A stretch of 64,000 nt of DNA from positions 1 to 64,000 of IMG/VR virus record IMGVR_UViG_3300006109_000424, one strand, 5' to 3'. The notes beneath the pieces are model-generated. The model was not told the DNA's origin and made no database searches. It saw only the letters and a program-made list of their open reading frames with translations. Every line of letters starts with the position of its first letter. Position 1 is the first letter of the stretch. The position numbers were made by a program, and so were the translations under genes. Positions 32,934-41,400 of this stretch are shown piece after piece. The DNA is from a virus.

Positions 32934-34854
32934 AGTACTCACATTCGCGCCACCAAGCGGCCATTTCTGGAAATGTAGTTAAAAAGTCGGTGCCATGTCG
33001 CCGGTCGGCTTCTGCAAAAAAACGATAAAAATCTGCTTTTTGCTGTTTAATGTATATTGGATCTAACTTTTGTCCATCACGCATCCAAGCAATGTCTCTG
33101 TCAAGTCGAGAAATTTCGTAATCTTTGAATCCTTGAAAACGTGTGGCTTCGGTTTCGATCTGACGTATCATCCAGGCCCATAAATGTTCTAACTGTTCTA
33201 CGTAACTTTCTGGCAAGATTTGTAGACTTTGCCAGGTGGGTTGCCGTAATACCGGAGTATCAAACCATACACGCTGATAGGTCTTTGAATACAACTTACG
33301 CAGGCCTAGTATGCCGGCAAACAGACTACTGAGATTGGTCACCGATAGATTGTTCATGGTCACAATAAAGGTTATGCTGTTGCGCCCTGGTATTTCTGTT
33401 AAGAATTGATTTACACGATCCCATAATAAATTAAAATCTAAACCGTTACGGATATATTCAGCCTGTGCCCCCCAAGAATCTATACTAATGTATTGCATGA
33501 AATGTTCAATCTGTTCGCCTTCGCATAGTTGCTTGACATAGCCTTTGTATCGTTGCCACGACTTTTCGTCCACACTAAAGTTGCTGGTCACATTCAAGTG
33601 CAGGTCTGGCTTGGGATTGGCCAACACATAGTCAAACACACGATAGGTATTTTTGTCCAGCATGGGTTCGCCGCCGGTCATTCTGAAATGTTCTAGCTCT
33701 GGATATAGTTGAGGCCACCAAGACCAAAATGCATCTACATAGAGATTGTCCTCTCTTACCGGAATTGGTTTACGATCCCCAGTGAAATAACTAGGATCAT
33801 TGTGTTGAGTGCTAGTGGGATAAGCGCCAAACTGATCCACTTCCTGTTGCCAACTTGAACTAAATTGAGGGCTACAGTAGCTACATTTAAGATTGCAAGC
33901 GTGATTAAAATTAACTTCAACATAACTAGGTGTAATATCATCGTCCCATTCTCCACTTACAATTTTTCCAAAGTCTTTGGCAGCCCAAGACTCGCCGCTG
34001 CGATAGTGTCGATCACTTAGTTTGCCGTTGTCTTCCATGGCCCAACAATAATTACATTCACTGGGTCTTTCTCCTTTTAACATCAGCTGTCTTTGAGTTT
34101 TTTTATAGGCGGTGTTATGCAACCCACTAGGACTACGTTGGATATCTTCTAGTTGAATTTTGTGTAAAGGAGGATGATAGCAGGAATTATTAAGTCCTGT
34201 AGTTAAATGTAGACTTACCTGTTTCCATTTTGCTAGACACATGCTGGGACTTATTTTGTCCAAGCGTTGTTTCATTATTTCGGCGTCGTTAAGAAATTTA
34301 CTCTTAAATCCATCTACAATTTTATCTCCTGGTACCATTGATAAGTCATGTTCTATGTGTTCGGCGCTGACCTGATCGTATTCAGCAGAATCAATACTGT
34401 TTAGTTCTTTTCGCATAATTTTGGCAAATTCCGAGTTGTCTGTGTCAATATTAATTATACTAGTAGCACCCAAGGTATCCATTGGATATTCGTTATAGTA
34501 TCGACGATGATAGGCAGTGTGAGCTCGAGCATGTTCTAATTTATTAGGCATGTTTTTATTTTTATGCTGATCTGCAAGATACCATTCTCTCTTTAAACTT
34601 TTGCCTAAATCTGCTTGTAGTACAATAATTTCTCTTTGGTTAGGAAATAGTTTTTTAATCAGTGGAACATTTACGCAATGGGTCAGTATTAATTCGCAGT
34701 CTGCTAGGTCAGACTGTGTGGTCAAATATCGATAATCGGGCAATTGATTGGTTAATAAATGATCATAGGTGGTTTGTGTTTTAAAATCCCGTTGGCCGGC
34801 TAGATAACGATAATACCTATTTCCGCCGGCGCCAGGATAAAATGCAATAACCAT
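32917..34854 (-). CDS. Fusion: N-terminal P-loop domain plus twitch-type radical SAM protein
   Basis: This 645-residue protein is the first gene of the operon. Residues 1 to about 200 begin MVIAFYPGAGGNRYYRYLAG, a P-loop-like G-A-G-G-N-R start reminiscent of sulfotransferase or kinase-like domains. The rest is a radical SAM protein: CLAKWKQVSLHLTTG, CNYCWAMEDNGKLSDR, cluster motif HACNLKCSYCSPQFSSSW, RMTGGEPMLDKNTY, YISIDSWGAQAEYIRNG. Its ATG lies seven bases after the TATAAT of the promoter, so the mRNA is close to leaderless. Confidence 0.8.
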   Translation of the reverse strand: MVIAFYPGAGGNRYYRYLAGQRDFKTQTTYDHLLTNQLPDYRYLTTQSDLADCELILTHCVNVPLIKKLFPNQREIIVLQADLGKSLKREWYLADQHKNKNMPNKLEHARAHTAYHRRYYNEYPMDTLGATSIINIDTDNSEFAKIMRKELNSIDSAEYDQVSAEHIEHDLSMVPGDKIVDGFKSKFLNDAEIMKQRLDKISPSMCLAKWKQVSLHLTTGLNNSCYHPPLHKIQLEDIQRSPSGLHNTAYKKTQRQLMLKGERPSECNYCWAMEDNGKLSDRHYRSGESWAAKDFGKIVSGEWDDDITPSYVEVNFNHACNLKCSYCSPQFSSSWQQEVDQFGAYPTSTQHNDPSYFTGDRKPIPVREDNLYVDAFWSWWPQLYPELEHFRMTGGEPMLDKNTYRVFDYVLANPKPDLHLNVTSNFSVDEKSWQRYKGYVKQLCEGEQIEHFMQYISIDSWGAQAEYIRNGLDFNLLWDRVNQFLTEIPGRNSITFIVTMNNLSVTNLSSLFAGILGLRKLYSKTYQRVWFDTPVLRQPTWQSLQILPESYVEQLEHLWAWMIRQIETEATRFQGFKDYEISRLDRDIAWMRDGQKLDPIYIKQQKADFYRFFAEADRRHGTDFLTTFPEMAAWWRECEYYARQS

Positions 34855-34861
34855 TTTTACT

Positions 34862-34890
34862 ATTATACACTAATTTGTTAAAAAAATCAA
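34862..34890 (-). promoter_or_regulatory. Promoter of the 12-gene radical SAM operon
   Basis: On the minus strand, TTGATT (34890-34885), a 17-base spacer and TATAAT (34867-34862), then AGTAAAA and ATG 34854. Confidence 0.72.
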
Positions 34891-35133
34891 AAATATTTTA
34901 GATCAGAGGACAACAATCGCACTGGGCTAATATCAGAATTGGATAATATTGAATTAGATAAATTGTTTGTCGCCCATCTTGAGTGCTCAAGTATTAATAC
35001 ATTCATGACAACTATTTATGGACTACTTTCAACACCTCAACCAATTAGTGGCCTGGCCCGAGACGGATTTCATTATGGACCCAAAACACATCAACAATTA
35101 GCAGAAAAAATTACCAACCTTCTTGATTTCTAA
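34882..35133 (+). pseudogene. C-terminal remnant, possibly of an SGNH/GDSL hydrolase
   Basis: The plus-strand frame is open from a TAA at 34879 to a stop at 35133 but has no convincing start. It ends ISGLARDGFHYGPKTHQQLA followed by EKITNLLDF, resembling the D-x2-H block V near the C-terminus of SGNH hydrolases. The upstream catalytic Ser block is missing. The break coincides with the promoter of the minus-strand operon. It could also be a real small gene starting from TTG 34939 (64 residues). Confidence 0.4.
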
Positions 35134-36049
35134 TAACATCAATTTCTTTGATCATAACTCCACGATTATGCCAGTTACTACGGTAATGATGTTTAAAAAA
35201 CTGACTTTCCTCTGGTCCTAGCATGTTAATTGGTAAATTTAATTGCGTTACTAAATCTTCGGCTACTCTCCCAGCTAATATTTCAGCGTTTGAATCTTTT
35301 ACTGTAGACCACAGATCCGCCAATGCATCAAAGCTCTGTACCTGACGATAGTCCCAAGTTGGAGTGATCATGGTCATGTAAGTGCCCATGCGACTACCCA
35401 CAATTGCCCAGATACCATTGTCCACATCTCGACCCACATTATGCCATATGGTCAAATGATCTAAATTACGATGATGTACACGATCTTGGAATTCGCTAAC
35501 AGTAGGTCTAACGCCCTTGTTTAAGCACATCTTGACACCTTCGCGGAATCCAGCTCGCCAGGCTTGAAACTCACTGGCATTGGGGTATGTTGTACTATAG
35601 CAATCGTGCATAGCATAGTAATTAGGATAAAAACAAAACTCTACATCATTTTCTGCTGTACCGTCGGATGCTTCGTGTGTGCGCATATCGTATATAAACT
35701 TTTTAGACCATACGCTCAAGCCGCCATTGCCGTACATGAGTCCATTGATATAATTACGAGCACGCCAACGATACACACAGGTAGTGTCGACATCGCCGAT
35801 ATTTAATGTAAGATTAAAAAATTCAGGATTGGGAATATTGTCACCGTCGATGAGCACAAAACGATCGGTTGCACTAGCATTGGCTGCTGCTTTATGTGCT
35901 GCATCCGATCCTTTAACCCCATCTACACGTTGAGCCCAAGGAATCATATTTTTAATTTTAACCCAGTTTTCTTCTTTGTTGGGTTCATCGTATGATAGGT
36001 AAATGCAGTCTAAGTCTGCTATATCAATTGTGATCACTTCACGCTCCAT
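35111..36049 (-). CDS. GT-A fold glycosyltransferase
   Basis: This 312-residue protein begins ITIDIADLDCIYLSYDEPNK, and FVLIDGDNIPNPEFF carries the D-x-D metal motif (DGDN at 68-71). YGNGGLSVWSKKFI and ASEFQAWRAGFREGVKM follow. The layout is that of phage glycosyltransferases with a GT2-like nucleotide-sugar domain. The C-terminal part of the 927-residue protein is a paralogue without the DGDN. The last 23 bases overlap the SGNH remnant on the other strand. Confidence 0.72.
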   Translation of the reverse strand: MEREVITIDIADLDCIYLSYDEPNKEENWVKIKNMIPWAQRVDGVKGSDAAHKAAANASATDRFVLIDGDNIPNPEFFNLTLNIGDVDTTCVYRWRARNYINGLMYGNGGLSVWSKKFIYDMRTHEASDGTAENDVEFCFYPNYYAMHDCYSTTYPNASEFQAWRAGFREGVKMCLNKGVRPTVSEFQDRVHHRNLDHLTIWHNVGRDVDNGIWAIVGSRMGTYMTMITPTWDYRQVQSFDALADLWSTVKDSNAEILAGRVAEDLVTQLNLPINMLGPEESQFFKHHYRSNWHNRGVMIKEIDVIRNQEGW

Positions 36050-36351
36050 TTAGTATTTGATCCTAAGGCATTTACCACAACAGCAACATCTTGCGGGTGA
36101 CATGTGGTGCCTATATCTCCTGGAACCAACTTATGTACCACTACTGTTTTGATCCGAACTAATATTCCGTTGAGTATGCGGACATTGGCTGGATTATGCC
36201 AGGTATCGTAATCGATCTCTATATAGTTACCTGGGACCGATTCCATGCTGTAAAATAAAGGCCAGCCCTGATCGTCATAATACAATCTATAGATCGGTGC
36301 AGGCGGAGCTGGAACAGGAGCTAGTGCGTTCCAAAAATCATTTTCAGTCAT
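36034..36351 (-). CDS. Small conserved phage protein
   Basis: This 105-residue protein has a Pro-rich start (FWNALAPVPAPPAPIYRLYY) followed by DDQGWPLFYSMESVPGNYIE. I have seen similar small proteins next to glycosyltransferases in large marine phages but know no function. It overlaps both neighbours (16 and 8 bases), so it belongs to the glycosyltransferase operon. Confidence 0.7.
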   Translation of the reverse strand: MTENDFWNALAPVPAPPAPIYRLYYDDQGWPLFYSMESVPGNYIEIDYDTWHNPANVRILNGILVRIKTVVVHKLVPGDIGTTCHPQDVAVVVNALGSNTKWSVK

Positions 36352-37111
36352 ATGCCCATTCCTTGATATGGTAATGTACTAGTCCCCATTGTGCCACAGT
36401 GTTGATCCTAAAAGGGTCATTTTCCCAGACTAATTCATTGGTCCAGTTGTCTGTTATAGTACCAATCATGTGTTGTTTCATGTGTACTATGGTTGGACCT
36501 ATACCGGCAGGTAAGGTAACATTTTCAACATTCATAATCACAGCAGCTATGGCATAGACCACGTCAGTTGTGGCCTCTTTGTCTGGAAATTGCAGTAAAG
36601 ATCGATAACTGTTCCAATTTTCAAATATGTTGCGCACCAGTTCAAAAAATTTCATAGCAGTTTCGCTGCGACGCCAATAGGTAATAGCATTGTACACATC
36701 CGGTAAGGCATTGTTATCAAATATGCGACGATACACCCTTGATTGTCCTGGTTGATCATAAAAATCTCTGCAACCTTGGCTGATCACAACATCTCGAGAC
36801 TCAAACAGGGTCCACCAATGATCAATAGGAGTGGCACATATCATATCAGCTTCTAATTTAATAGTTTGCCTATATGGGCTAGCTCTAAAACACTGCCAAT
36901 CGTTGGCATAACCCCCTTGGTCACCGTAGGGCAACGGTATCACATGATCAAAAACTGGATCACTGCATTGCTTGGTCGAAATGACAGAGATTTTAGCATC
37001 GGGGTGCCATTGTTGTATGGATTTAGCCAGCCGTACAGCACAACTCAGGTAATCTACAGATTCTGTATCAACGGCTGGTATTAGATATCCGCGTTCAGCT
37101 GTGATTGTCAA
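36344..37111 (-). CDS. Glycosyltransferase-like protein (E-A-D motif)
   Basis: This 255-residue protein has an N-terminal nucleotide-binding strand-helix pattern (GYLIPAVDTESVDYLSCAVR), ISVISTKQCSDPVFDHVIPL, and TIKLEADMICATPID, an E-A-D variant of the D-x-D metal motif (87-89). The conserved order matches its neighbour at 37095, which has a true D-A-D, so the pair looks duplicated. Substrate unknown. Overlaps the upstream gene by 17 bases. Confidence 0.68.
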   Translation of the reverse strand: MTITAERGYLIPAVDTESVDYLSCAVRLAKSIQQWHPDAKISVISTKQCSDPVFDHVIPLPYGDQGGYANDWQCFRASPYRQTIKLEADMICATPIDHWWTLFESRDVVISQGCRDFYDQPGQSRVYRRIFDNNALPDVYNAITYWRRSETAMKFFELVRNIFENWNSYRSLLQFPDKEATTDVVYAIAAVIMNVENVTLPAGIGPTIVHMKQHMIGTITDNWTNELVWENDPFRINTVAQWGLVHYHIKEWAYD

Positions 37112-37895
37112 TGATGGCCCCTAATTGTGCTTTGCCCATAGCATGAAAATCCTGAGCTAATGTAATCCACTTGGGCTTGCCGTCCTGTGCTACAAAATCC
37201 ACACGATATTGATCTTGATCAATTTGTGCCAACTGTTGATCATGTGTCACCGTGGCCAACCCCCACGGAATACTATTGTGATTCAAAGTGTGTCCGTTTA
37301 CTACACCTAATGCAATGCTGAGTGCAAAATCATTGCGATAAGTGGCACGACCGATTGAGTACAAAGCCCGGTAGTGATCCCAGTTGTCTCGTATCATCTG
37401 CATGGTTTCAAATATTAATTGAGCCTGTTGACCACGTCGAAACATCATCACCGTGGCCCACCACATGGGCATGCGGTATTGGCCAAAGCTGTCATGCTCG
37501 TCAAAGTTTGGATGTCCGGTTACATCATAGGCCCGATTGTGTACTACAAACTCACAGTCGTTGTCTAAAATAGAAAGAAGCTGATCTGTTGCAACCACAT
37601 AGTCGGCATCTAACACTAGTGTCTGTGACCACGGCGACAGGGTGTAGGCATCTACTCTGTTGCCGTTAAACCAGGTGACTAACTCTGCCAAATCCTCAAA
37701 TTTTCTTGTGTAGCTTCCTGTTGGTTTGGCCAGTATTATCTGTTCAAAACGATAATGTGGCGGAACTGCACGATCAGTAACTACGGCCACTGGTAAGTCG
37801 AGATGCCTGCGAATATTTTGCGCTGACCAGTTGGCCATGGCAAGATAATCAATGTGTTCGTTGTTGAAGGCAAAAATTAAAACGCCAGTGGTCAT
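37095..37895 (-). CDS. Glycosyltransferase-like protein (GT8-type D-A-D)
   Basis: This 266-residue protein starts MTTGVLIFAFNNEHIDYLAM, with LPVAVVTDR and QTLVLDADYVVATDQL. The D-A-D at 96-98 sits at the end of a strand as in GT-A enzymes of the GT8 type. HNRAYDVTGHPNF and MPMWWATVMMFRR follow. It is the second gene of a five-gene operon driven from 38201. It overlaps the upstream gene by four bases. Confidence 0.7.
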   Translation of the reverse strand: MTTGVLIFAFNNEHIDYLAMANWSAQNIRRHLDLPVAVVTDRAVPPHYRFEQIILAKPTGSYTRKFEDLAELVTWFNGNRVDAYTLSPWSQTLVLDADYVVATDQLLSILDNDCEFVVHNRAYDVTGHPNFDEHDSFGQYRMPMWWATVMMFRRGQQAQLIFETMQMIRDNWDHYRALYSIGRATYRNDFALSIALGVVNGHTLNHNSIPWGLATVTHDQQLAQIDQDQYRVDFVAQDGKPKWITLAQDFHAMGKAQLGAIIDNHS

Positions 37896-38194
37896 CTATT
37901 TTGATTAAGTTGTTGGTATTCTATAAGCCAAGCATTAAGTTGTTCTTGCCAGCGTTGCAACGCCTGCTCATAAAACTCCTCGGCATTGACCTTTACTGGG
38001 TTTTCATATAAATCTAAAATTACTGTGTCGCCGTTGCAACATTTTAATGTAGTCAACAATGCGGGCCCAGCCAACCACATACCACCAGCATGGGCAAAGG
38101 TCAACTTGCCCTGATATTTTTCTTTTAAGGTACGTTTGGCAACTGCGTGATCAAAACGAGCACGAGCGTGAGAGATTAAATTGTCTGTGTCCAT
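37892..38194 (-). CDS. Conserved T4-like phage protein, leaderless start
   Basis: This 100-residue protein reads MDTDNLISHARARFDHAVAK, then LKEKYQGKLTFAHAGGMWLA and VILDLYENPVKV. Its pattern resembles a small protein common in T4-like cyanophages; I know no function. ATG 38194 is six bases after a TATAAT, and no ribosome site is present. The longer frame to 38263 runs through the terminator and is rejected. It leads the glycosyltransferase operon. Confidence 0.75.
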   Translation of the reverse strand: MDTDNLISHARARFDHAVAKRTLKEKYQGKLTFAHAGGMWLAGPALLTTLKCCNGDTVILDLYENPVKVNAEEFYEQALQRWQEQLNAWLIEYQQLNQNR

Positions 38195-38200
38195 AGAGTT

Positions 38201-38229
38201 ATTATACTTGAAAAAGCACATAAGGTAAA
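38201..38229 (-). promoter_or_regulatory. Promoter of the 35-38 kb glycosyltransferase operon
   Basis: On the minus strand, TTTACC (38229-38224), a 17-base spacer, and TATAAT (38206-38201), then AACTCT and ATG 38194. The -35 box shares bases with the terminator stem upstream. Confidence 0.65.
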
Positions 38230-38246
38230 GCCCCTTGCGGGGCTTT
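38227..38246 (-). terminator. Terminator hairpin at the end of the structural operon
   Basis: AAAGCCCC (38227-38234) and GGGGCTTT (38239-38246) form an eight-base-pair stem around a four-base loop. On the minus strand only TTT follows before ACC; on the plus strand TTTT follows. It lies 20 bases past the stop of 38267. Confidence 0.7.
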
Positions 38247-38266
38247 TGGTAAAACTGTTGCAACTA

Positions 38267-39247
38267 TTAAGCTACTGTACTTGCCACAGTTGGGGTTCCC
38301 CAAGTGTTGCTGATATTGGTAGTTTCTGGTGGATAGTAGGTAACCACAGTACTTGGTGCTGTACCCCAGGAAATACCGGTTGTTGCTGTACCACCTGTGA
38401 TTTGTGCTGTTGATCCAGGGTTAGAATCGCCTGCATCATACCAAGTTGTGGTCAAAGTAACCACTGCACCAGATACGCTAGCATTGATCTGTACATAGTT
38501 GCCGCTGTAGGCACCACCTGTATCAAACTGTTTGTAGATAGTCTGTGGTGTACCAGTCAACTGATTGTATCCAATACCGGTGGCCAATGTGGTAGGTGTT
38601 CCTGTTCCGCCAACCTTGCCTGTGCCTTGATAGCTAGTTCCAGCAATGGTCTTGCTGGTAGCATCGCTGGTAAAAATAACTTTGTTAGCTACTATTGCAC
38701 CGGCGCCTGCTGCACCAACAAATACATTCCATTCTGTATCAGATACAGTACCTGTACTGCTTTTGCCAAACTGTATTTGTAAATATCCGCCTGCGCCAAA
38801 GAAATTAGTAGCAGCTGTAGCATTGGCAAAGGTGACAGTGTCAGTAAATGTAATGGTCCATGCAGAGCCACCAGATCCAGTTGCAGTTGTTTTGCTAGCT
38901 GTACCAGTCCAAGCGGTGTATTGGCTACCGACTGATGCAGCACTGAAACGATTGGTGTAGCAGTTGCCGATGTCAAGACCTACGTTGGTTAATGCTGTAA
39001 TGGTATTGCCTGTAACCGGAGCAGTCCTGGAAGTGATCACTGTGTTTGAGTGAGCACCCATGGCAGTGATGGTGTTGACCAAAGAAGCCCATTGTGTTGC
39101 CGAAACTGTAGCACCCGTGCTTACCGTGGTAAGAGCTGTTTGCCCATATGTGCTGTTCCAAGTTGCATTGATGTTTGCACCTGAAGTCGTACTGACAAAA
39201 CCATTATAGTCTGTCGCTTGTATTAATCCGCCCGATGAATATGTCAT
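38267..39247 (-). CDS. Tail-fibre-like structural protein
   Basis: This 326-residue protein starts MTYSSGGLIQATDYNGFVST, a start seen in fibre-like virion proteins of large marine phages. It is rich in Thr, Gly, Ala and Ser with alternating strand pattern and almost no charge, as in beta-rich fibres. The C-terminal half has repeated ITGGTATTGISWG-type strands. It is the last gene of the structural operon. It probably decorates the baseplate or tail and may touch the host surface. Confidence 0.6.
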   Translation of the reverse strand: MTYSSGGLIQATDYNGFVSTTSGANINATWNSTYGQTALTTVSTGATVSATQWASLVNTITAMGAHSNTVITSRTAPVTGNTITALTNVGLDIGNCYTNRFSAASVGSQYTAWTGTASKTTATGSGGSAWTITFTDTVTFANATAATNFFGAGGYLQIQFGKSSTGTVSDTEWNVFVGAAGAGAIVANKVIFTSDATSKTIAGTSYQGTGKVGGTGTPTTLATGIGYNQLTGTPQTIYKQFDTGGAYSGNYVQINASVSGAVVTLTTTWYDAGDSNPGSTAQITGGTATTGISWGTAPSTVVTYYPPETTNISNTWGTPTVASTVA

Positions 39248-39319
39248 TTTGTTTCTGTTTCCCTTTGTATTAGTTGATCAATTTCAACGCAAGTTTAATT
39301 GCTGGGGTAATCAATCTTG

Positions 39320-40591
39320 TTATTTTATTGTTACAATAGCTTCTACTGTGCCTAATCCTGCGTCTAACTTGTCTTTCAACGCACGACCAATCACATTAAA
39401 TGCTGTGGCTTCGCCTGGTCGGGCAGCACGAGCCATTCCGTTACCAGCTGATACCAATCTATCACCTTTGAGCACTTGACCAATGGTTTTTACAGGTACT
39501 CGTCCAGTCATTGCAACTGGGGGATGCGTAGCGTTTGAGCCTGCACGACCATTCATCAAATATGCCGCTTTTGTACTTATGACCCCAAACACATTTTCGC
39601 TTAGTTCTGCACCAACTTGGGTGATTTCTGCTGTGCCACCCAGTTCGACTACAGTACCTGCGTCTAATTCTGCGTCGGCTGCAAAGCGTTCAGCTAGGTC
39701 AGCGTAGTTAGCATCAATTTGATTGCCGGTGATTACGCCAGTTGACCCATTGATAGTCATTACTGTGGTCGGAGTTCCGCCAATATTTACACTAAAATTG
39801 ATGTTGCCATTAGTGGTCTGATTTGATAGTATTACTCCAGAATTTCCCACTTGGGCTCTAAAATCACTGTTGAGTCCCACTGCAAATCCGCTGTTGTTGA
39901 GCACGCTTAGTGTACCACTAGTTGAAGTGTTGGCATCGGTACGCATGAATTGACTAGCAGTCAACCCAGATAAACTTGTTGTATTAGTTGCTGTACCGGT
40001 AAACACAGCGTTGCCTACTGTGGTCAACTGTATACCAGGGCTAATGGTGGCAAATCCGGCAATAGCCGAAGCAGGAGTAAAGGTAGCATCTTTGCTGACC
40101 ATTCCTACAATATTGCCGCCCGAGTATAGTTCAATTACATAGTGTGTGCTGCCTACGTTATCTACAATTGATGTTGGAACTGCACCAGTGGTTCCGCCAG
40201 CTGTGTTTGTTCCGGGACCTACCACCAACCAAGCGGATCCGGTCCAAACATTTAATTGTTGTAAAGTGGTGTTATACCAAAGGTCACCAGTTACATTGTT
40301 AGTGGGCGCTGTGCTTTGTGCTGTAGCACTGCTGATAGTTTTCCATGCCGTACCGGTGTAAACTTGCAACAAATCGTTGCCGCTATTCCACCAAAGTTGT
40401 CCTGTTAACGGAGCACCTGGAGGAGTGGTGTTGGAAAAATTTTCCAACATTTGTATAAAATTTGTATCTAAAAAAGCTCCGTACCCGGCGTAGTTTTGAC
40501 CTACCAAGGTTACTGAACTTGATGTATTGATAGTACCGTCTGCTACTACAGCAAACAATGCACCATCAGTTAAGTTAATTGTATATGACAT
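39320..40591 (-). CDS. Tail fibre protein with C-terminal chaperone/protease-like domain
   Basis: This 423-residue protein starts MSYTINLTDGALFAVVADGT. It has VGQNYAGYGAFLDTNFIQML and a region GAPLTGQLWWNSGNDLLQVY repeated as GDLWYNTTLQQLNVWTGSAW. The C-terminus reads ANYADLAERFAADAELDAGT with GGTAEIT, a module of fibre and appendage proteins that can resemble the peptidase G2-type self-cleaving domain. GGAG-type ribosome site precedes ATG 40591. Probable receptor-binding or connector fibre. Confidence 0.7.
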   Translation of the reverse strand: MSYTINLTDGALFAVVADGTINTSSSVTLVGQNYAGYGAFLDTNFIQMLENFSNTTPPGAPLTGQLWWNSGNDLLQVYTGTAWKTISSATAQSTAPTNNVTGDLWYNTTLQQLNVWTGSAWLVVGPGTNTAGGTTGAVPTSIVDNVGSTHYVIELYSGGNIVGMVSKDATFTPASAIAGFATISPGIQLTTVGNAVFTGTATNTTSLSGLTASQFMRTDANTSTSGTLSVLNNSGFAVGLNSDFRAQVGNSGVILSNQTTNGNINFSVNIGGTPTTVMTINGSTGVITGNQIDANYADLAERFAADAELDAGTVVELGGTAEITQVGAELSENVFGVISTKAAYLMNGRAGSNATHPPVAMTGRVPVKTIGQVLKGDRLVSAGNGMARAARPGEATAFNVIGRALKDKLDAGLGTVEAIVTIK

Positions 40592-40612
40592 TTAGGTTAC
40601 TCCGTCCTTTTG

Positions 40613-40618
40613 TATTTA
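40613..40618 (-). promoter_or_regulatory. T4-type late promoter core
   Basis: TAAATA on the minus strand (context GGTAAATACA), 21 bases before ATG 40591, leaving room for AAGGACGGAG as ribosome site. A second copy, CATAAATA, overlaps the stop of the preceding gene at 40638-40645. Confidence 0.45.
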
Positions 40619-40640
40619 CCACACAATAATATACTCATAT

Positions 40641-41243
40641 TTATGCCGCACTTAAATTTGTAAGAGTTTGGATGCGCAAAGTATAATCTATCTGTATCTG
40701 GCGATTCAAGCTCTTTTGTACCGGATGAAAAATCACGTGGGTGATCAAAGACAAATTACTAGCACTACCAAACCAACTTTGCAATCCGAGCTCATCAAAT
40801 ACATATTCACCATTGAAATTGGTGCTGTTGTCAAAGGCCTGCTGACCTGCAGGTTCGCCGTAGTCCAGCAAGCAAGTGGTCACAATATCAGTATAGACAT
40901 TGCCTGATGTATGTAGTACTGTAAGATAATTGTTGGTAGGATCCTGATTGGCCGCTGAATATTGGTTTACCACTTTGGCATAGGTTTCATTGTACAAACT
41001 GGCATTTTGACCTGTGGTATTGGGTGGCAAATAGGTTATGACTCCAGTAGGATCTACTGCACTGCCACCGTTACCAAATGCCATGGTGTAAATCCAGCCA
41101 GTATTGTCGTTGGTAAGGCTGTTGGACATGGCAATACTCATGTTTTCGTAGTGGATAGCATTGTTTTTTTCTACAAAAACTTCACCCGAGGCCGGGTCGT
41201 ATATTTTTAAAAATCCGCGGATCATGGTAGGCGCTAAAATCAT
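40641..41243 (-). CDS. Tail structural protein of unknown position
   Basis: This 200-residue protein begins MILAPTMIRGFLKIYDPASG then EVFVEKNNAIHYENMSIAMS. A strand-rich body and the ending IQIDYTLRIQTLTNLSAA follow. Its start is paralogous to the 47-residue gene just upstream, and the two overlap as ATGA. Proteins with this start occur near fibre genes in T4-like phages; the exact place in the virion is not known to me. Confidence 0.65.
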   Translation of the reverse strand: MILAPTMIRGFLKIYDPASGEVFVEKNNAIHYENMSIAMSNSLTNDNTGWIYTMAFGNGGSAVDPTGVITYLPPNTTGQNASLYNETYAKVVNQYSAANQDPTNNYLTVLHTSGNVYTDIVTTCLLDYGEPAGQQAFDNSTNFNGEYVFDELGLQSWFGSASNLSLITHVIFHPVQKSLNRQIQIDYTLRIQTLTNLSAA

Positions 41244-41383
41244 GCTCGTTTCTCCACAAATACCTGTTTGGTTGTAGGATCAAAAATCTTTACAAATCCT
41301 TGTACCGATACTGATCCTGTTTCGTTTGGGCGCTTGGGTGTTGTTTTTGTAGTAGAAACCGGTTGTTTATTATTTTCAGTCAT
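41240..41383 (-). CDS. 47-residue protein, short paralogue of the next gene
   Basis: ATG 41383 to the TGA at 41240 encodes MTENNKQPVSTTKTTPKRPN, then ETGSVSVQGFVKIFDPTTKQ and VFVEKRA. The last 20 residues match the start of the 200-residue protein (GFLKIYDPASGEVFVEKNNA). It ends exactly where that likeness would continue, with an ATGA overlap. The ATG is four bases after a TAAATA late-promoter core. Confidence 0.6.
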   Translation of the reverse strand: MTENNKQPVSTTKTTPKRPNETGSVSVQGFVKIFDPTTKQVFVEKRA

Positions 41384-41387
41384 ACTA

Positions 41388-41393
41388 TATTTA
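41388..41393 (-). promoter_or_regulatory. T4-type late promoter core
   Basis: TAAATA on the minus strand (context GGTAAATATAGTATG), four bases before ATG 41383. Confidence 0.45.
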
Positions 41394-41400
41394 CCTCACA

